In this document: piece after piece, positions 1-7,886 of the stretch
Layout: each line of letters starts with the position of its first letter
Position numbering within the stretch: the first letter of the stretch is position 1
DNA from: Bacteroidota bacterium
GTDB taxonomy: Bacteria > Bacteroidota > Bacteroidia > Chitinophagales > Chitinophagaceae
DNA: 64,000 nucleotides
Assembly: GCA_947452905.1 (NCBI GenBank)
Contig: CANGEP010000006.1
Span: 1-64,000 of the forward strand
Direction: 5' to 3'
Made by a program: the position numbers and the translations under genes
The notes under the pieces: generated by a model
Databases searched by the model: none
Seen by the model: only the letters and a program-made list of their open reading frames with translations
Told to the model about the DNA's origin: nothing

Positions 1-452
1 ACTTGCTTTAATAATTCAATGGCTTGCTTATTGCCATTGTGTTCTGGCACAAAAGTTTTTTGTCCTTTTTCAGCATCCCCTCTTAAAACCAATACATTAT
101 CAATGCCTAAAAATTGTAAATCAATTAATGCATCTTCCGTTTCTCTTTTTGAAAAGCCTCCACAAATAATATGCGGCACGGCATCAACATTATAATGATT
201 CATGATGGCCGCACAAATACCTACGGTACCGGGGCGTTTACGCACATCTACTTTTTCCTCCACACCAGCTGCGTTGGTACGAATAATCGTTTCGCTTCGA
301 TGATAGGTGACATTAATCCATGACGGATTAAACTCCATAAGCGGATCTAAGTGCTCATAAATGTAAGCGATGGTTCTTCCTTTTAAAGGGGGTAATACTT
401 CAAAGGATACTAGGGTGTCTTTTGCTTTAGCTAAATGTTCAATTACCTGCAT
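1..452 (-). CDS. metF: methylenetetrahydrofolate reductase, N-terminal part (truncated by window edge)
   Basis: Reduces 5,10-methylene-THF to 5-methyl-THF for methionine synthesis in the cytosol. Only the first 150 codons lie in the window; the gene continues past base 1. I translated it from the ATG at 452. The N-terminus shows the family pattern: SFEVLPPLKGR (a flavin/folate barrel strand with the catalytic Glu), INVTYHRSE, the KRPGTVGICAA segment, then PHIICGGFSKRET and VLVLRGD. This matches the TIM barrel of MetF closely. The neighbour is the leftward ydcF-like gene, 51 nt upstream, but no functional link is visible. I am confident of the family; the C-terminal half cannot be seen. Confidence 0.9.
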   Translation of the reverse strand, partial: MQVIEHLAKAKDTLVSFEVLPPLKGRTIAYIYEHLDPLMEFNPSWINVTYHRSETIIRTNAAGVEEKVDVRKRPGTVGICAAIMNHYNVDAVPHIICGGFSKRETEDALIDLQFLGIDNVLVLRGDAEKGQKTFVPEHNGNKQAIELLKQ

Positions 453-503
453 AGTGCGCAAAAATAGTTAATATTAGTAACTATTACAATGTGAAAATGA
501 CAA

Positions 504-1241
504 CTATTGAATCAAGTAGTATAATCTTCCTAATATTTCTCTAACACATGTTTCTGTTAATTCTAAATTTCCTGCACTGGGGAAAAAGTCAATAATAGTA
601 ATGTCTTTATCACTCATGACTTTATAATCTACTTTATAAGGTTTTACCTCAAATCCTTGTTTCTGAAAGAGCCTCTTTGCTCTATACATATGAAAAGCCG
701 ATGTTACAAGTATAATTCTTTTACTTGGGCTTATTAGTTCTTTTACAGCCACTGCCTCGTCTGCAGTATTCTCCACATCTTTTGTTACAAATATCTTTTC
801 AGATGGTATACCAATAGAAATTGCATATTCTTTTAACACTTCTCCCTCTGTTTTTTTAGCCTTATCCCATGGCATTTTACCTCCAGTAAATACTAGCTTT
901 TTAGCCTTATTTGCTTTAAATAAAGCAATCCCTCCAAAAAACCTATCTGGGTCTCCCCATTCTATGTAGGTTGAATCTCCCACCTCATTTATTTCCAACA
1001 TCCCACTTAGCACTACAATTGCATCTGCACTATCTATAGCGCTTATTGGCTTTCTGTATTCACTACCTTCTACTAGTTTAAAGAAGTTATTTGAGAATAT
1101 AGGGGTTGATAATATATATAGTACTCCTATTGCTATATATATTAGCTTTTTCTTATTCCTGATTAATCCTATTAGTATTACTATTATCACTAGCATGATA
1201 GGAAGAACAAATGTGGGCAGTATTTTGTGTAGGTAGATCAT
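504..1241 (-). CDS. YdcF/ElyC/SanA-like membrane protein (DUF218)
   Basis: A 245-residue protein with two N-terminal membrane helices (about residues 9-28 and 33-50) followed by a DUF218 domain (about 70-235). Visible family motifs are DAIVVLSG, the FTGGKMPWD loop, ENTADEA and ILVTSAFHMYRA, with the conserved acidic and Ser/His positions that line the domain's pocket. The family includes E. coli SanA, ElyC and YdcF, linked to envelope integrity, but the substrate is not known. The start ATG at 1241 gives a well-formed first helix. It diverges from the sulfatase-like gene at 1309, with 67 nt between them holding any promoters. The family call is firm; the role is open. Confidence 0.8.
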   Translation of the reverse strand: MIYLHKILPTFVLPIMLVIIVILIGLIRNKKKLIYIAIGVLYILSTPIFSNNFFKLVEGSEYRKPISAIDSADAIVVLSGMLEINEVGDSTYIEWGDPDRFFGGIALFKANKAKKLVFTGGKMPWDKAKKTEGEVLKEYAISIGIPSEKIFVTKDVENTADEAVAVKELISPSKRIILVTSAFHMYRAKRLFQKQGFEVKPYKVDYKVMSDKDITIIDFFPSAGNLELTETCVREILGRLYYLIQ

Positions 1242-1308
1242 ATCTTTCTATATTATCAATATTAAGCTTAATTTTAATTTCATACTATGATTATATTTTA
1301 TAGACTAT

Positions 1309-2685
1309 ATGTTATCTAAATATACAAATAAGGCTTTATACCTTCTGCTAATTATATGTAGTATTAATTTATTGTTTGGAGCATTTTATTTACTACATCT
1401 GGGAAGACCAGTAGTTTATTATGAGTACCTATTGATTCCCATTGTTTTTAGCTTTACACGAAACTATCTTTTTAGATTTATTACAATATTTGGTTTACTC
1501 GTTTCGGACTTACTTGTAAGTATTTCAAAGATATATTATTTTGACACCTTTAATTTTTTGCAGAAGTTTAGCTCTATATTTATTTCAAACTTTAGCCTCA
1601 AATTTTGGATAGTTGTCTTAGTTTGTTTTGTGGTTGTTTTTTTGTTGATTCACATGCTTATAACGAAAACCGCATTGCGTAGATTAGGTACAACAAAAAA
1701 TGACAAGAAATTTGGAGTGCTTTTCCTAATTCTTTGTTTTACGGTAGTTTACGGGATCGACTCACTTTTTGGTAGTAGTTCTCTAAAGTTCAAGCCGAAC
1801 GGGAAGGTAAACATCAACTTTTCGCAGTCTATAGCGGTGCTGTATGTTAAGGATGCGAAAATTTATCTCAAAAAGTATCTTCCGGTATCTAAGATTGAAA
1901 ATTTTGAAAATATCAATAAGGGGGAATCTGTGAGTTATCGTTATTTATTAAGAGATAGCTCAAAAAAGCAAGCCTTGATTATCCTTGAGAGTTGGGGACT
2001 GGATAATGATGTACAAGAAAGGATGGAGCTGATTAGGCCTATTATTCTTCTAAACAATAGTGAATATCGAGTAAATTTTGATTCATCTTTATTTTTTGGA
2101 GGTACTTCTCAAGCCGAAGTAAGAGAATTATACAATAAATCTGGAGAAGCATACTTTTCGGTAATTCAACATGGCATATCGGATATTAAGGGTATTGCGC
2201 AGTACAAGAAAATTTCCGGCTATAATACTATTGCATTACAGTCCTTTAGTGGATTTTATAGTAACGGATATCATTTTCGTAAAAGTTCCGGGTTTAACCA
2301 GATTAAGGAGTTCTCATTTTTTAAGAATGGATCTGCAATTAATTACAATAACCACTATATCTCTGTAAATGACGAAGTGGTGTTCGATTATGGTATTAAG
2401 CAGTTAAGTAAGGAAAACAAGGCTTTTTTATACATACTTACAATTAATTCCCATTTGCCATTTCATACTCAAAGCGGTAAATCCGAATTAGAGAGTCAGT
2501 ACAATAGGATTAAAGAACAGTTTAGCTACTTAGCGGCACTTCTAAAGAAGTACCCAGTAGATAAGCTGGTAATAGTAGGGGATCATCCACCGCCTTTTTT
2601 AACTGAATCCGAAAGAAGCCATTATTCTTCTAAATTTGTTCCTGCATTGATAATTGAAAGAATGCCTGATAAAATAAAATATTAA
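1309..2685 (+). CDS. membrane-anchored sulfatase/phosphoethanolamine-transferase-like protein
   Basis: A 458-residue protein with about four hydrophobic helices in the first 150 residues and then an extracytoplasmic domain of the alkaline phosphatase/sulfatase superfamily. The visible landmarks are ALIILESWG near residue 221 (first metal-binding strand), GGTSQAEVREL near 264 where the Thr is the expected nucleophile, a NSHLPFH segment, and GDHPPPF near 424, which supplies the second Asp-His metal pair. The architecture resembles LTA-synthase and EptA-like enzymes that transfer polar head groups to envelope glycans or lipids. The exact substrate is unknown. The C-terminus stops about 30 residues after GDHPPPF, slightly short for the family, and possible IS-like debris begins about 70 nt downstream, so a small 3' trim is possible. 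Confidence 0.7.
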   Translation: MLSKYTNKALYLLLIICSINLLFGAFYLLHLGRPVVYYEYLLIPIVFSFTRNYLFRFITIFGLLVSDLLVSISKIYYFDTFNFLQKFSSIFISNFSLKFWIVVLVCFVVVFLLIHMLITKTALRRLGTTKNDKKFGVLFLILCFTVVYGIDSLFGSSSLKFKPNGKVNINFSQSIAVLYVKDAKIYLKKYLPVSKIENFENINKGESVSYRYLLRDSSKKQALIILESWGLDNDVQERMELIRPIILLNNSEYRVNFDSSLFFGGTSQAEVRELYNKSGEAYFSVIQHGISDIKGIAQYKKISGYNTIALQSFSGFYSNGYHFRKSSGFNQIKEFSFFKNGSAINYNNHYISVNDEVVFDYGIKQLSKENKAFLYILTINSHLPFHTQSGKSELESQYNRIKEQFSYLAALLKKYPVDKLVIVGDHPPPFLTESERSHYSSKFVPALIIERMPDKIKY

Positions 2686-2757
2686 AGTACAGCACTAATT
2701 TTATTGCACGGAAGATTTTGGCATTACTTATTGTCTTCTGGTTTTGCGGCTAAAGGA

Positions 2758-3426
2758 GTGGCTCAGTTTCAGCGGAATTAGTACCTTAATCACTTTATCC
2801 TTCATATTTCCTAATCTTTGTAGTTAATTTTGCTAATTCCTTTTCAGCAGCTTTTTTATTAAATTTCAGCGGATTAAAAGATAGCCCAACATTTTGCCAA
2901 AAATCTTCATGATTTAAATTCTCAGGGTCTTTTAGAATTTCTTTTAATTCAGCATAGCCATGCACACCCATACAATCTTCTGGTGGGCAGGCATTTTCAC
3001 CACATACAATGATTGGCAATGGTTCATTTTGCGGCGCATTGCTAATTTCAATTAATTCTAAATGATGTTCCCACCAATCGCCAAAATCATATACATACTT
3101 TACACTTTTCCCAATATGGGTAAAAATATCTTCTAACATTACTTCTTTTGCCTCTGAAATAGGGCTGAGGTCTTCTTCAACTATACTCTTATCTGCAATT
3201 GTATTGCCGTCTACCTTAAATTCATACAAGTGGTAATTTTTCCAACCCATTACCTCTTGTATGATATGATGCAATAAATAAAAAGAAGATTCCGATGATA
3301 CTTTAAAGGTTCGAGTTACCAAGGGGCTTGTTTTGATTAAGTCTAATTTAAAGGTATATGTAGGCATTTTGTTTGTTGTTAAGTCCAAATTAAGAATAAT
3401 TGCATATTCCACGAAAACTGAGCCAC
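2758..3426. mobile_element. transposase-less element with imperfect inverted ends around a pRiA4b-like gene
   Basis: The left end reads gtggctcagttt at 2758-2769 and its exact complement aaactgagccac lies at 3415-3426. Extending inward, about 18 of 21 positions are complementary (2758-2778 against 3406-3426). A further exact inverted copy of the next block, ttcagcggaatta at 2768-2780, lies outside the right end at 3553-3565. Repeated gtggctcagttt/agcggaat blocks recall the multiple terminal repeats of IS21-type elements in Bacteroidota, but no transposase or ATPase gene is present. I read this as the remnant ends of an insertion element, now enclosing a single passenger gene. No clear target-site duplication was found. 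Confidence 0.45.
2795..3367 (-). CDS. plasmid pRiA4b ORF-3-like protein (PF07929)
   Basis: A 190-residue protein from the ATG at 3367 (MPTYTFKLDL). A longer frame to 3445 exists but would translate through the element's inverted end, so the inner start is preferred. Family hallmarks are clear: YHLYEFKVDG, YVYDFGDWWEHHLELIE, CGENACPPEDCMGVHGY, then the acidic C-terminal helix. The Cys-rich CPPEDC block probably binds a metal. The family occurs on plasmids and as passenger genes of insertion elements (TnpR of IS1096 belongs to it), but its biochemical function is not established. It sits alone between inverted IS-like ends, which agrees with a mobile passenger origin. Confidence 0.8.
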   Translation of the reverse strand: MPTYTFKLDLIKTSPLVTRTFKVSSESSFYLLHHIIQEVMGWKNYHLYEFKVDGNTIADKSIVEEDLSPISEAKEVMLEDIFTHIGKSVKYVYDFGDWWEHHLELIEISNAPQNEPLPIIVCGENACPPEDCMGVHGYAELKEILKDPENLNHEDFWQNVGLSFNPLKFNKKAAEKELAKLTTKIRKYEG

Positions 3427-3445
3427 TTTTGTTGGTGATGGCCAC

Positions 3446-3697
3446 ACAATTCGACTAAATGATTGTTCATTCTATTAATGCACATAATTAGAAACTATCG
3501 TGAAATTTACATATTGTCCCAATAAATTATAGTGAGTTTTAGGTGTAAATCTTAATTCCGCTGAATTTTTAAAGACAATAACTAAGATGCAATAAAACTT
3601 ATAGAACTTAATTTAGATTTAGTTTAAATTTAAAGTATCTGCCAACAAAAATGGGCCCTATTTGTAAGGCCCATTTTTGTTTGTGGTCGGTAAGAGA
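3446..3697. other. intergenic stretch with IS-end remnant and terminator
   Basis: No gene is visible here. It contains the second inverted copy of the IS-like block (3553-3565) and a strong hairpin at 3644-3681. The rest is AT-rich sequence with no recognisable RNA or coding signal. Confidence 0.5.
3644..3681. terminator. bidirectional intrinsic terminator
   Basis: A perfect 14-bp stem (aacaaaaatgggcc at 3644-3657 with its complement at 3668-3681) surrounds a 10-nt loop. The A-rich left flank and T-rich right arm let it act on either strand. It lies just 3' of the leftward MerR-like gene. Confidence 0.75.
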
Positions 3698-4777
3698 TTA
3701 TTTTTTTTCTAAACTATTATCTGGGTCGTATGAATTAGGATTAAATTCTTTTATAGACCCATCACTTAATTTAGCGAACCCTTTTTCGTAGTTTTTTGTT
3801 CCCATTAAGACTTTTATTTTCTTAATACTTTCTGTATTAAGTTTTCCTTTTTCATCTATGATGCTGTATGGCATCTCTACTATTTTGTCATTTTTTATCA
3901 GCAACTTCACCTCTTTTACATTTCGCTTTCTAATTTCTGTAAATAGTTCTTTTTCTGTTTTTGTCAGGATTATTATGTTGAACGCTTTTTCTGAAATACT
4001 ACAATCTCCGAACACATCTTCTATAAAAAATTTAGCTGGAAATAATATTGCAGGTTTCTTCAATGCCTTTTTCTCAAAGTCGTAAAAATCTGCATTATCA
4101 CTATCTAAAACAGTATTTAAAAATTTAGTGTCTTTGTGATCTCTTATTACACTTAATGTTTGTTTTTTTTCGACCTCATTATTTTCTTTATTTAATAATT
4201 TTTCTGATGTAACAGCAAATTGAACATCGGTGCCGTTGATTACATGATCAATTATGTTTAGGTTAAAGTAATTGAAATCGATTTGGATAGAATATTTTAG
4301 TAGTCGGTCGTTAAGAATATGCTCCACATTTTTCAATGTCTGAATGTTAATGGGGTTATTAGGGGTTATCTCCAACTCATTAATGATTTTTTTCTTTAAC
4401 TCAAGTAAGTTAAGCCTAGCAACTTCATCTCTGTAGCCCCTTTCTATGAAGTAGTAGTTTGCTTCTTTTAACAAAGCAATGCTAGCGCCTAGGTTTTTAA
4501 GTTCCGATAGGAATCGGAGCCACATCATTTGGGATATACTTATATAAGCATGCTTGCTATGGTCGAAAAACGGTAGAAGCCCCATTTTTCTCCAGTACCT
4601 CAATGTCTCCAATTCATACCTTCTGGGGAATACATCTTCACTTACTAGGATTTCATCATCAGTTAGCCCTAAAACCTCTTTCTCACTAGTAATATCTGCA
4701 AGTTTTACCCTGTGTTCTAAGAGTAAACTAGGGAAGTTTTCGATGGTTGATCTGAATAATTGGGTTAAAGGTTCCAT
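3698..4777 (-). CDS. MerR-like regulator with a large unknown C-terminal domain
   Basis: A 359-residue protein. Residues about 45-115 look like a MerR-type winged helix: FPRRYELETLRYWRKMGLLP matches the TIRYYEKIGLLP pattern, and a wing and a second helix (ISQMMWLRFLSELKNLGASI) follow. The remaining 240 residues match nothing I recognise; they are Lys/Glu/Asn-rich and lack obvious catalytic motifs or membrane helices. The gene is divergent from the recombinase operon starting at 4908, and the promoter of that operon (4797-4829) lies right beside its start. Control of the recombination module is therefore plausible but is an inference. It could instead be a coupling or maintenance protein of the element. 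Confidence 0.5.
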   Translation of the reverse strand: MEPLTQLFRSTIENFPSLLLEHRVKLADITSEKEVLGLTDDEILVSEDVFPRRYELETLRYWRKMGLLPFFDHSKHAYISISQMMWLRFLSELKNLGASIALLKEANYYFIERGYRDEVARLNLLELKKKIINELEITPNNPINIQTLKNVEHILNDRLLKYSIQIDFNYFNLNIIDHVINGTDVQFAVTSEKLLNKENNEVEKKQTLSVIRDHKDTKFLNTVLDSDNADFYDFEKKALKKPAILFPAKFFIEDVFGDCSISEKAFNIIILTKTEKELFTEIRKRNVKEVKLLIKNDKIVEMPYSIIDEKGKLNTESIKKIKVLMGTKNYEKGFAKLSDGSIKEFNPNSYDPDNSLEKK

Positions 4778-4796
4778 GAAAATTTGTTAAAAATAA

Positions 4797-4829
4797 TTTG
4801 AATAAATGATAAAAAACCATTTATATTTG
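4797..4829 (+). promoter_or_regulatory. Bacteroidota-type promoter of the recombinase operon
   Basis: TTTG at 4797-4800, a 21-nt spacer, then TATATTTG at 4822-4829 match the -33/-7 consensus TTTG and TAnnTTTG of this phylum. The predicted start of transcription near 4836 gives a leader of about 70 nt to the ATG at 4908. It also rules out the longer reading frame opening at 4806. Confidence 0.65.
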
Positions 4830-4907
4830 CAAAGCAGTCCAAGTTTGACACTTTTACCAATTATACAGACTTGGCTTTATCATTTCAAAAATATAAAAAA
4901 AAACCTT

Positions 4908-5270
4908 ATGAAAAAAGGAATTTGTGAATTACCTGGGTGTGAAAAAGATATACCCGCTTGGCGTCACGGCAACGCTACAACGTGTTGCGACGAGCATGGA
5001 GAGCTGTTAAAAAAAGCTCGTGATGCTGCCTACTACCAAAAAGTACGTAATACTGCTCTACCCATCATTAAGCTTCGAGAGTACTTTAATGATCTGGCCA
5101 ATAAATTTGGCTTCGAAGTTCCAATCGATCTCAATTATGTTTCACCCTTAAAAATTGACTGGTCAATCAAAACAGGCTCATTTTACAAAGATGGTGCAAT
5201 GGGTGTCGCACTCGGAGACATTGGCTACATGCTGTATCAACCTCATTTTATTAAAATCTTTAAACTATAA
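4908..5270 (+). CDS. small Cys-rich (zinc-finger-like) protein of the recombinase operon
   Basis: A 120-residue protein starting at the ATG at 4908. The first 30 residues contain C6-x4-C11 and C26-C27-x2-H30, spaced as in a small treble-clef or zinc-ribbon finger. Then comes a basic helix (ELLKKARDAAYYQKVRN) and an unrecognised domain. Short proteins of this kind, with an N-terminal finger resembling those of excised-DNA or HNH-type proteins, often precede tyrosine recombinases in Bacteroidota islands. It is the first gene of a four-gene set (gaps of 3, 13 and 1 nt) driven by the promoter at 4797-4829. A DNA-binding accessory role is inferred, not shown. Confidence 0.5.
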   Translation: MKKGICELPGCEKDIPAWRHGNATTCCDEHGELLKKARDAAYYQKVRNTALPIIKLREYFNDLANKFGFEVPIDLNYVSPLKIDWSIKTGSFYKDGAMGVALGDIGYMLYQPHFIKIFKL

Positions 5271-5273
5271 TTT

Positions 5274-5594
5274 ATGCTACAAGAACTTTTAAAAAATCCA
5301 GCCTTTGCAGAGCTTTACAAAAACGCACCTCATCTAAATAATGTAGAAGTGCCAAAAATTGATTCCGGTGGATTTGTTCCACCTATGCCATTAATTGCAC
5401 CATTTGTGCAAACACCAGACATTATACCATCAGCTCCAAATCTTATGCCTGTAAATATTATTAGTAAGGTGGCTTCAAAAAATTCAAAAGGAGATTGGGT
5501 ATCGCCAGCGATAAAAATTGGTTTTGGAATTCTATTGTGTTTTGCCGCGTATAAAATATATAAAAATCACACAAAAAAAAATAAATCAATTTAA
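5274..5594 (+). CDS. small single-pass membrane protein of the recombinase operon
   Basis: A 106-residue protein starting 3 nt after the previous stop. About 80 residues are Pro/Ile/Asn-rich and without recognisable domain. They are followed by one hydrophobic helix (AIKIGFGILLCFAAYKIY, about 83-100) and a Lys/Asn-rich tail, so the long N-terminal part would be on one side of the membrane with a positive tail on the other. I know no family for it. A membrane protein inside an integration operon is unusual; it might serve the element's transfer or exclusion, or be unrelated cargo. Confidence 0.45.
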   Translation: MLQELLKNPAFAELYKNAPHLNNVEVPKIDSGGFVPPMPLIAPFVQTPDIIPSAPNLMPVNIISKVASKNSKGDWVSPAIKIGFGILLCFAAYKIYKNHTKKNKSI

Positions 5595-5607
5595 AATAAT
5601 AAATTTT

Positions 5608-5889
5608 ATGAATTCACTTTTCCCTAATGGTATGTTTCCAGAGTTGGATATATACATTAAGTCAATCATTTACGATGAAATGCGAAAACATGCATTTAAT
5701 GAACCGCTTCCAGATATCGAGCAAGATGAAATTTGGTCTTTGCAAAAAGCTGCATCAGTTATTGGAGTTTCTACGCAAACTTTGGCTAAGATGCTATTAC
5801 GTGGTGAGATTGTTGGCGTAAAGCCAGGCCGCAAATGGAAGCTTACAAAGCACAACGTTGCCAAATATTTAAATCGTAAATCTAGCTAA
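5608..5889 (+). CDS. helix-turn-helix (excisionase-like) DNA-binding protein
   Basis: A 93-residue protein from the ATG at 5608; the same frame is open further upstream, but that part overlaps the previous gene. Residues 43-90 form a MerR/excisionase-type HTH of the HTH_17 kind: IWSLQKAASVIGVSTQTLAK, a turn, the wing GEIVGVKPGRKWKLT, then a C-terminal helix. Such proteins act as recombination directionality factors or local repressors. It ends 1 nt before the recombinase start, so the two are probably co-translated and it is a good candidate for the element's excisionase. No experimental support is visible in the sequence. Confidence 0.6.
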   Translation: MNSLFPNGMFPELDIYIKSIIYDEMRKHAFNEPLPDIEQDEIWSLQKAASVIGVSTQTLAKMLLRGEIVGVKPGRKWKLTKHNVAKYLNRKSS

Positions 5890-5890
5890 A

Positions 5891-7189
5891 ATGTCAGTGA
5901 TCTGTCGCTTAACAAATAAAAATGCATTAACAACGTCAATCATCATAGATGTTTCTGTTGATGGTGCAAGGTTAAGACTTCATCCAGGTTATAAAACAAA
6001 AGTAGTTGATTGGGATTTTAAAAAAGGGTTTGTGAAAACTTACCCTGGTAAAAGTACTAACGTCTTAATCAGTAGAAGGCTCAAAGAAATTGAGCTGTCT
6101 ATATATGAGTATCTAGATCAATATAGGCATGGAAAGCCACGATTAACCTTTATTGAGCTTGAAGAAAAACTCAATCAATTAATTGATAACCCTCGTACTA
6201 GTTTTAATAAGAATAAGAAAAGTGGGGTAGGGCGTGGAGGGGATACAGTCTTATATTTTTGGGATTACTTTATTAAGGACAGTGAATCAGGTGTAAGGTT
6301 ATCACCAACCAAAAAGAAGTTGAAGCCTTCTACAATTAATAGTTTTAAAACTACCCGTAAAAAAATAGCGGCTTTTTTTAATTCAAAAGGTTGGGATTTA
6401 AAGCTCTGGGAGATTACTCAGGAGCATATTGATATGCTGAGTGATCATTTGATACTGGATTTAGAGTGGTCGATGAATACCCACGCTAAATTTATGATGG
6501 ATTTGCTCCAGATGGTTAAGTATGCAGTGAAGTTAAAGAAGCTGCCTCCAGCAATTTTAACTGAGTTGAAATTTGATACAAGTAGGGAAGAGACGGATGC
6601 TATTTATATCACGATGGATCAAATAATGGAGATGTATGCAATTAAGAAATTTGATTTGCCTGAACAGGAAGTGGTGCGCGATATGTTTGTTATTGGGTGC
6701 TTTACGGGTATGAGATTCTCCGATTATAGTGTCCTGGATCCAAGTGCCATTCGCAACAATAGACTGTCTTTTATACAGGTAAAAACAGGAGCGAAGGTTA
6801 CGATACCAATTCATCCAATAGTGAATGAGATTTTGCAGAAATACAAATATGTGTTGCCACCAGTGCCAAGGAATAATGAATTCAATGCAATAATTAAAAC
6901 AGTAGGAGAGAAGATGCCGAGTTTACATGTGCCATTTACGAAACAGATAACTTATAAACGTGAGCTGGTTGAGATTGAGAAGATGAAGTATGAGTTTCTA
7001 ATGACGCATACTGCGCGCCGTTCGTTCTGCTCTAATGAATATATACGAGGTACCGACCCAATGATAATTATGTCTATAAGTGGTCATAAATCGTACAAGT
7101 CGTTTATGCGATACATTAAAGTGTCTGGCGATCAATTCGCCGACAAGATGGAAAAGATATGGCAAGAGCGGGAAGAAAAGGGTCTTTAA
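5891..7189 (+). CDS. tyrosine recombinase/site-specific integrase
   Basis: A 432-residue integrase with an Arm-type N-terminal domain, a phage SAM-like core-binding domain (about 110-220) and a C-terminal catalytic domain. The catalytic set is complete: R275 (TGMRFSD), K298 on the beta hairpin, H373 and R376 (HTARRS), H399 (SGHK) and nucleophile Y408 (FMRYIK). This is typical of Bacteroidota integrases of conjugative or mobilisable islands. It follows three small genes in one operon, and a 17-bp hairpin lies 2 nt past its stop. A tRNA-Arg gene stands about 7 kb to the right with its 3' end facing it, but I found no matching repeat to prove that target. Confidence 0.88.
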   Translation: MSVICRLTNKNALTTSIIIDVSVDGARLRLHPGYKTKVVDWDFKKGFVKTYPGKSTNVLISRRLKEIELSIYEYLDQYRHGKPRLTFIELEEKLNQLIDNPRTSFNKNKKSGVGRGGDTVLYFWDYFIKDSESGVRLSPTKKKLKPSTINSFKTTRKKIAAFFNSKGWDLKLWEITQEHIDMLSDHLILDLEWSMNTHAKFMMDLLQMVKYAVKLKKLPPAILTELKFDTSREETDAIYITMDQIMEMYAIKKFDLPEQEVVRDMFVIGCFTGMRFSDYSVLDPSAIRNNRLSFIQVKTGAKVTIPIHPIVNEILQKYKYVLPPVPRNNEFNAIIKTVGEKMPSLHVPFTKQITYKRELVEIEKMKYEFLMTHTARRSFCSNEYIRGTDPMIIMSISGHKSYKSFMRYIKVSGDQFADKMEKIWQEREEKGL

Positions 7190-7190
7190 C

Positions 7191-7227
7191 TGTTTGTGTA
7201 GTCACACTTCGTGTGACTACACAAACA
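7191..7227. terminator. perfect 17-bp hairpin after the integrase
   Basis: The arm tgtttgtgtagtcacac at 7191-7207, a ttc loop, and an exact complement at 7211-7227 form the stem. A run of six T follows after a few bases. It should act as an intrinsic terminator or mRNA end stabiliser separating the integrase operon from the paralogue pair. Confidence 0.65.
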
Positions 7228-7266
7228 CAATTTTTTAAAAATTAATAACAACTAAAATAAAAACAA

Positions 7267-7800
7267 ATGGCTACAATCAATCAAAAAGTCGATCATTTAA
7301 ACAAGTTAACAATGATTGCAATGACATCGGAAGATGCATACATGCACACTGCAAATCAGGAAGTGTGTGAGTTTATCAGTTCGCTTAAAAGCGAAGGTTA
7401 TAATATAAGTGAGGGTGATGAACTTGATGTTTACACTGATTACGAGATGCGTGTAATTGACAAGCTTACTGCTTGGATAACACAGTTAATAGCGGCAGAC
7501 GAGCTTATCTGTTATGAAATGACTGATGACGAAGAGGAGCCGGAATTGGATCTGTATAATAGTTACATGAGTGACGCAGAAGAAGGCCTCATGGAATGCC
7601 GTGTCAATTATCCTGAGGGTGTTCGTTTCTTTTATCTTGATGGTGATGACATCATCTTAAAAACAGCTCCGTACTTTCTTTTTCAAGATTGCATTATGTA
7701 TAAGGTAGGCTTATATGAAAGTGAATCTATATTAAAGACAAAAGAGTATTTAGAAATGGCTGCCAATGCAGTATGGGAGAAGAATCCATTGGATGATTAA
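7267..7800 (+). CDS. unknown protein, first member of a tandem paralogue pair
   Basis: A 177-residue acidic, probably all-helical cytosolic protein with no signal peptide or membrane helix. It aligns along its length with the next gene. Shared blocks are LNKLTMIAMTSED versus LNFATWLAITSEE, EMRVIDKLTAWITQLIAADELI versus ELRIIERIVAWTAQIIYAEDLI, GLMECRVNYPEG versus GLLKCRKQFPDF, and LKTAPYFLFQDCIMYKVGL versus LRTSPYFIFEERLMYRTGL. Conserved Cys, Trp and the APYF/SPYF motif suggest a small folded domain. I recognise no known family. Its place just behind the integrase suggests island cargo or regulation. Confidence 0.6.
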   Translation: MATINQKVDHLNKLTMIAMTSEDAYMHTANQEVCEFISSLKSEGYNISEGDELDVYTDYEMRVIDKLTAWITQLIAADELICYEMTDDEEEPELDLYNSYMSDAEEGLMECRVNYPEGVRFFYLDGDDIILKTAPYFLFQDCIMYKVGLYESESILKTKEYLEMAANAVWEKNPLDD

Positions 7801-7886
7801 TCGTACCTACAATTCTATGGGCAATACGACCCTAAAAATATTACCGTAACATACCAAATAATATAACAAACAAAAACAATAGTATC

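Noticed and set aside
3367-3445. Longer start for the pRiA4b-like gene
   Set aside because: It would translate the element's inverted end; the family starts at the inner ATG.
4806-4907. N-terminal extension of the small Cys-rich protein
   Set aside because: It covers the promoter 4797-4829; the ATG at 4908 fits better.
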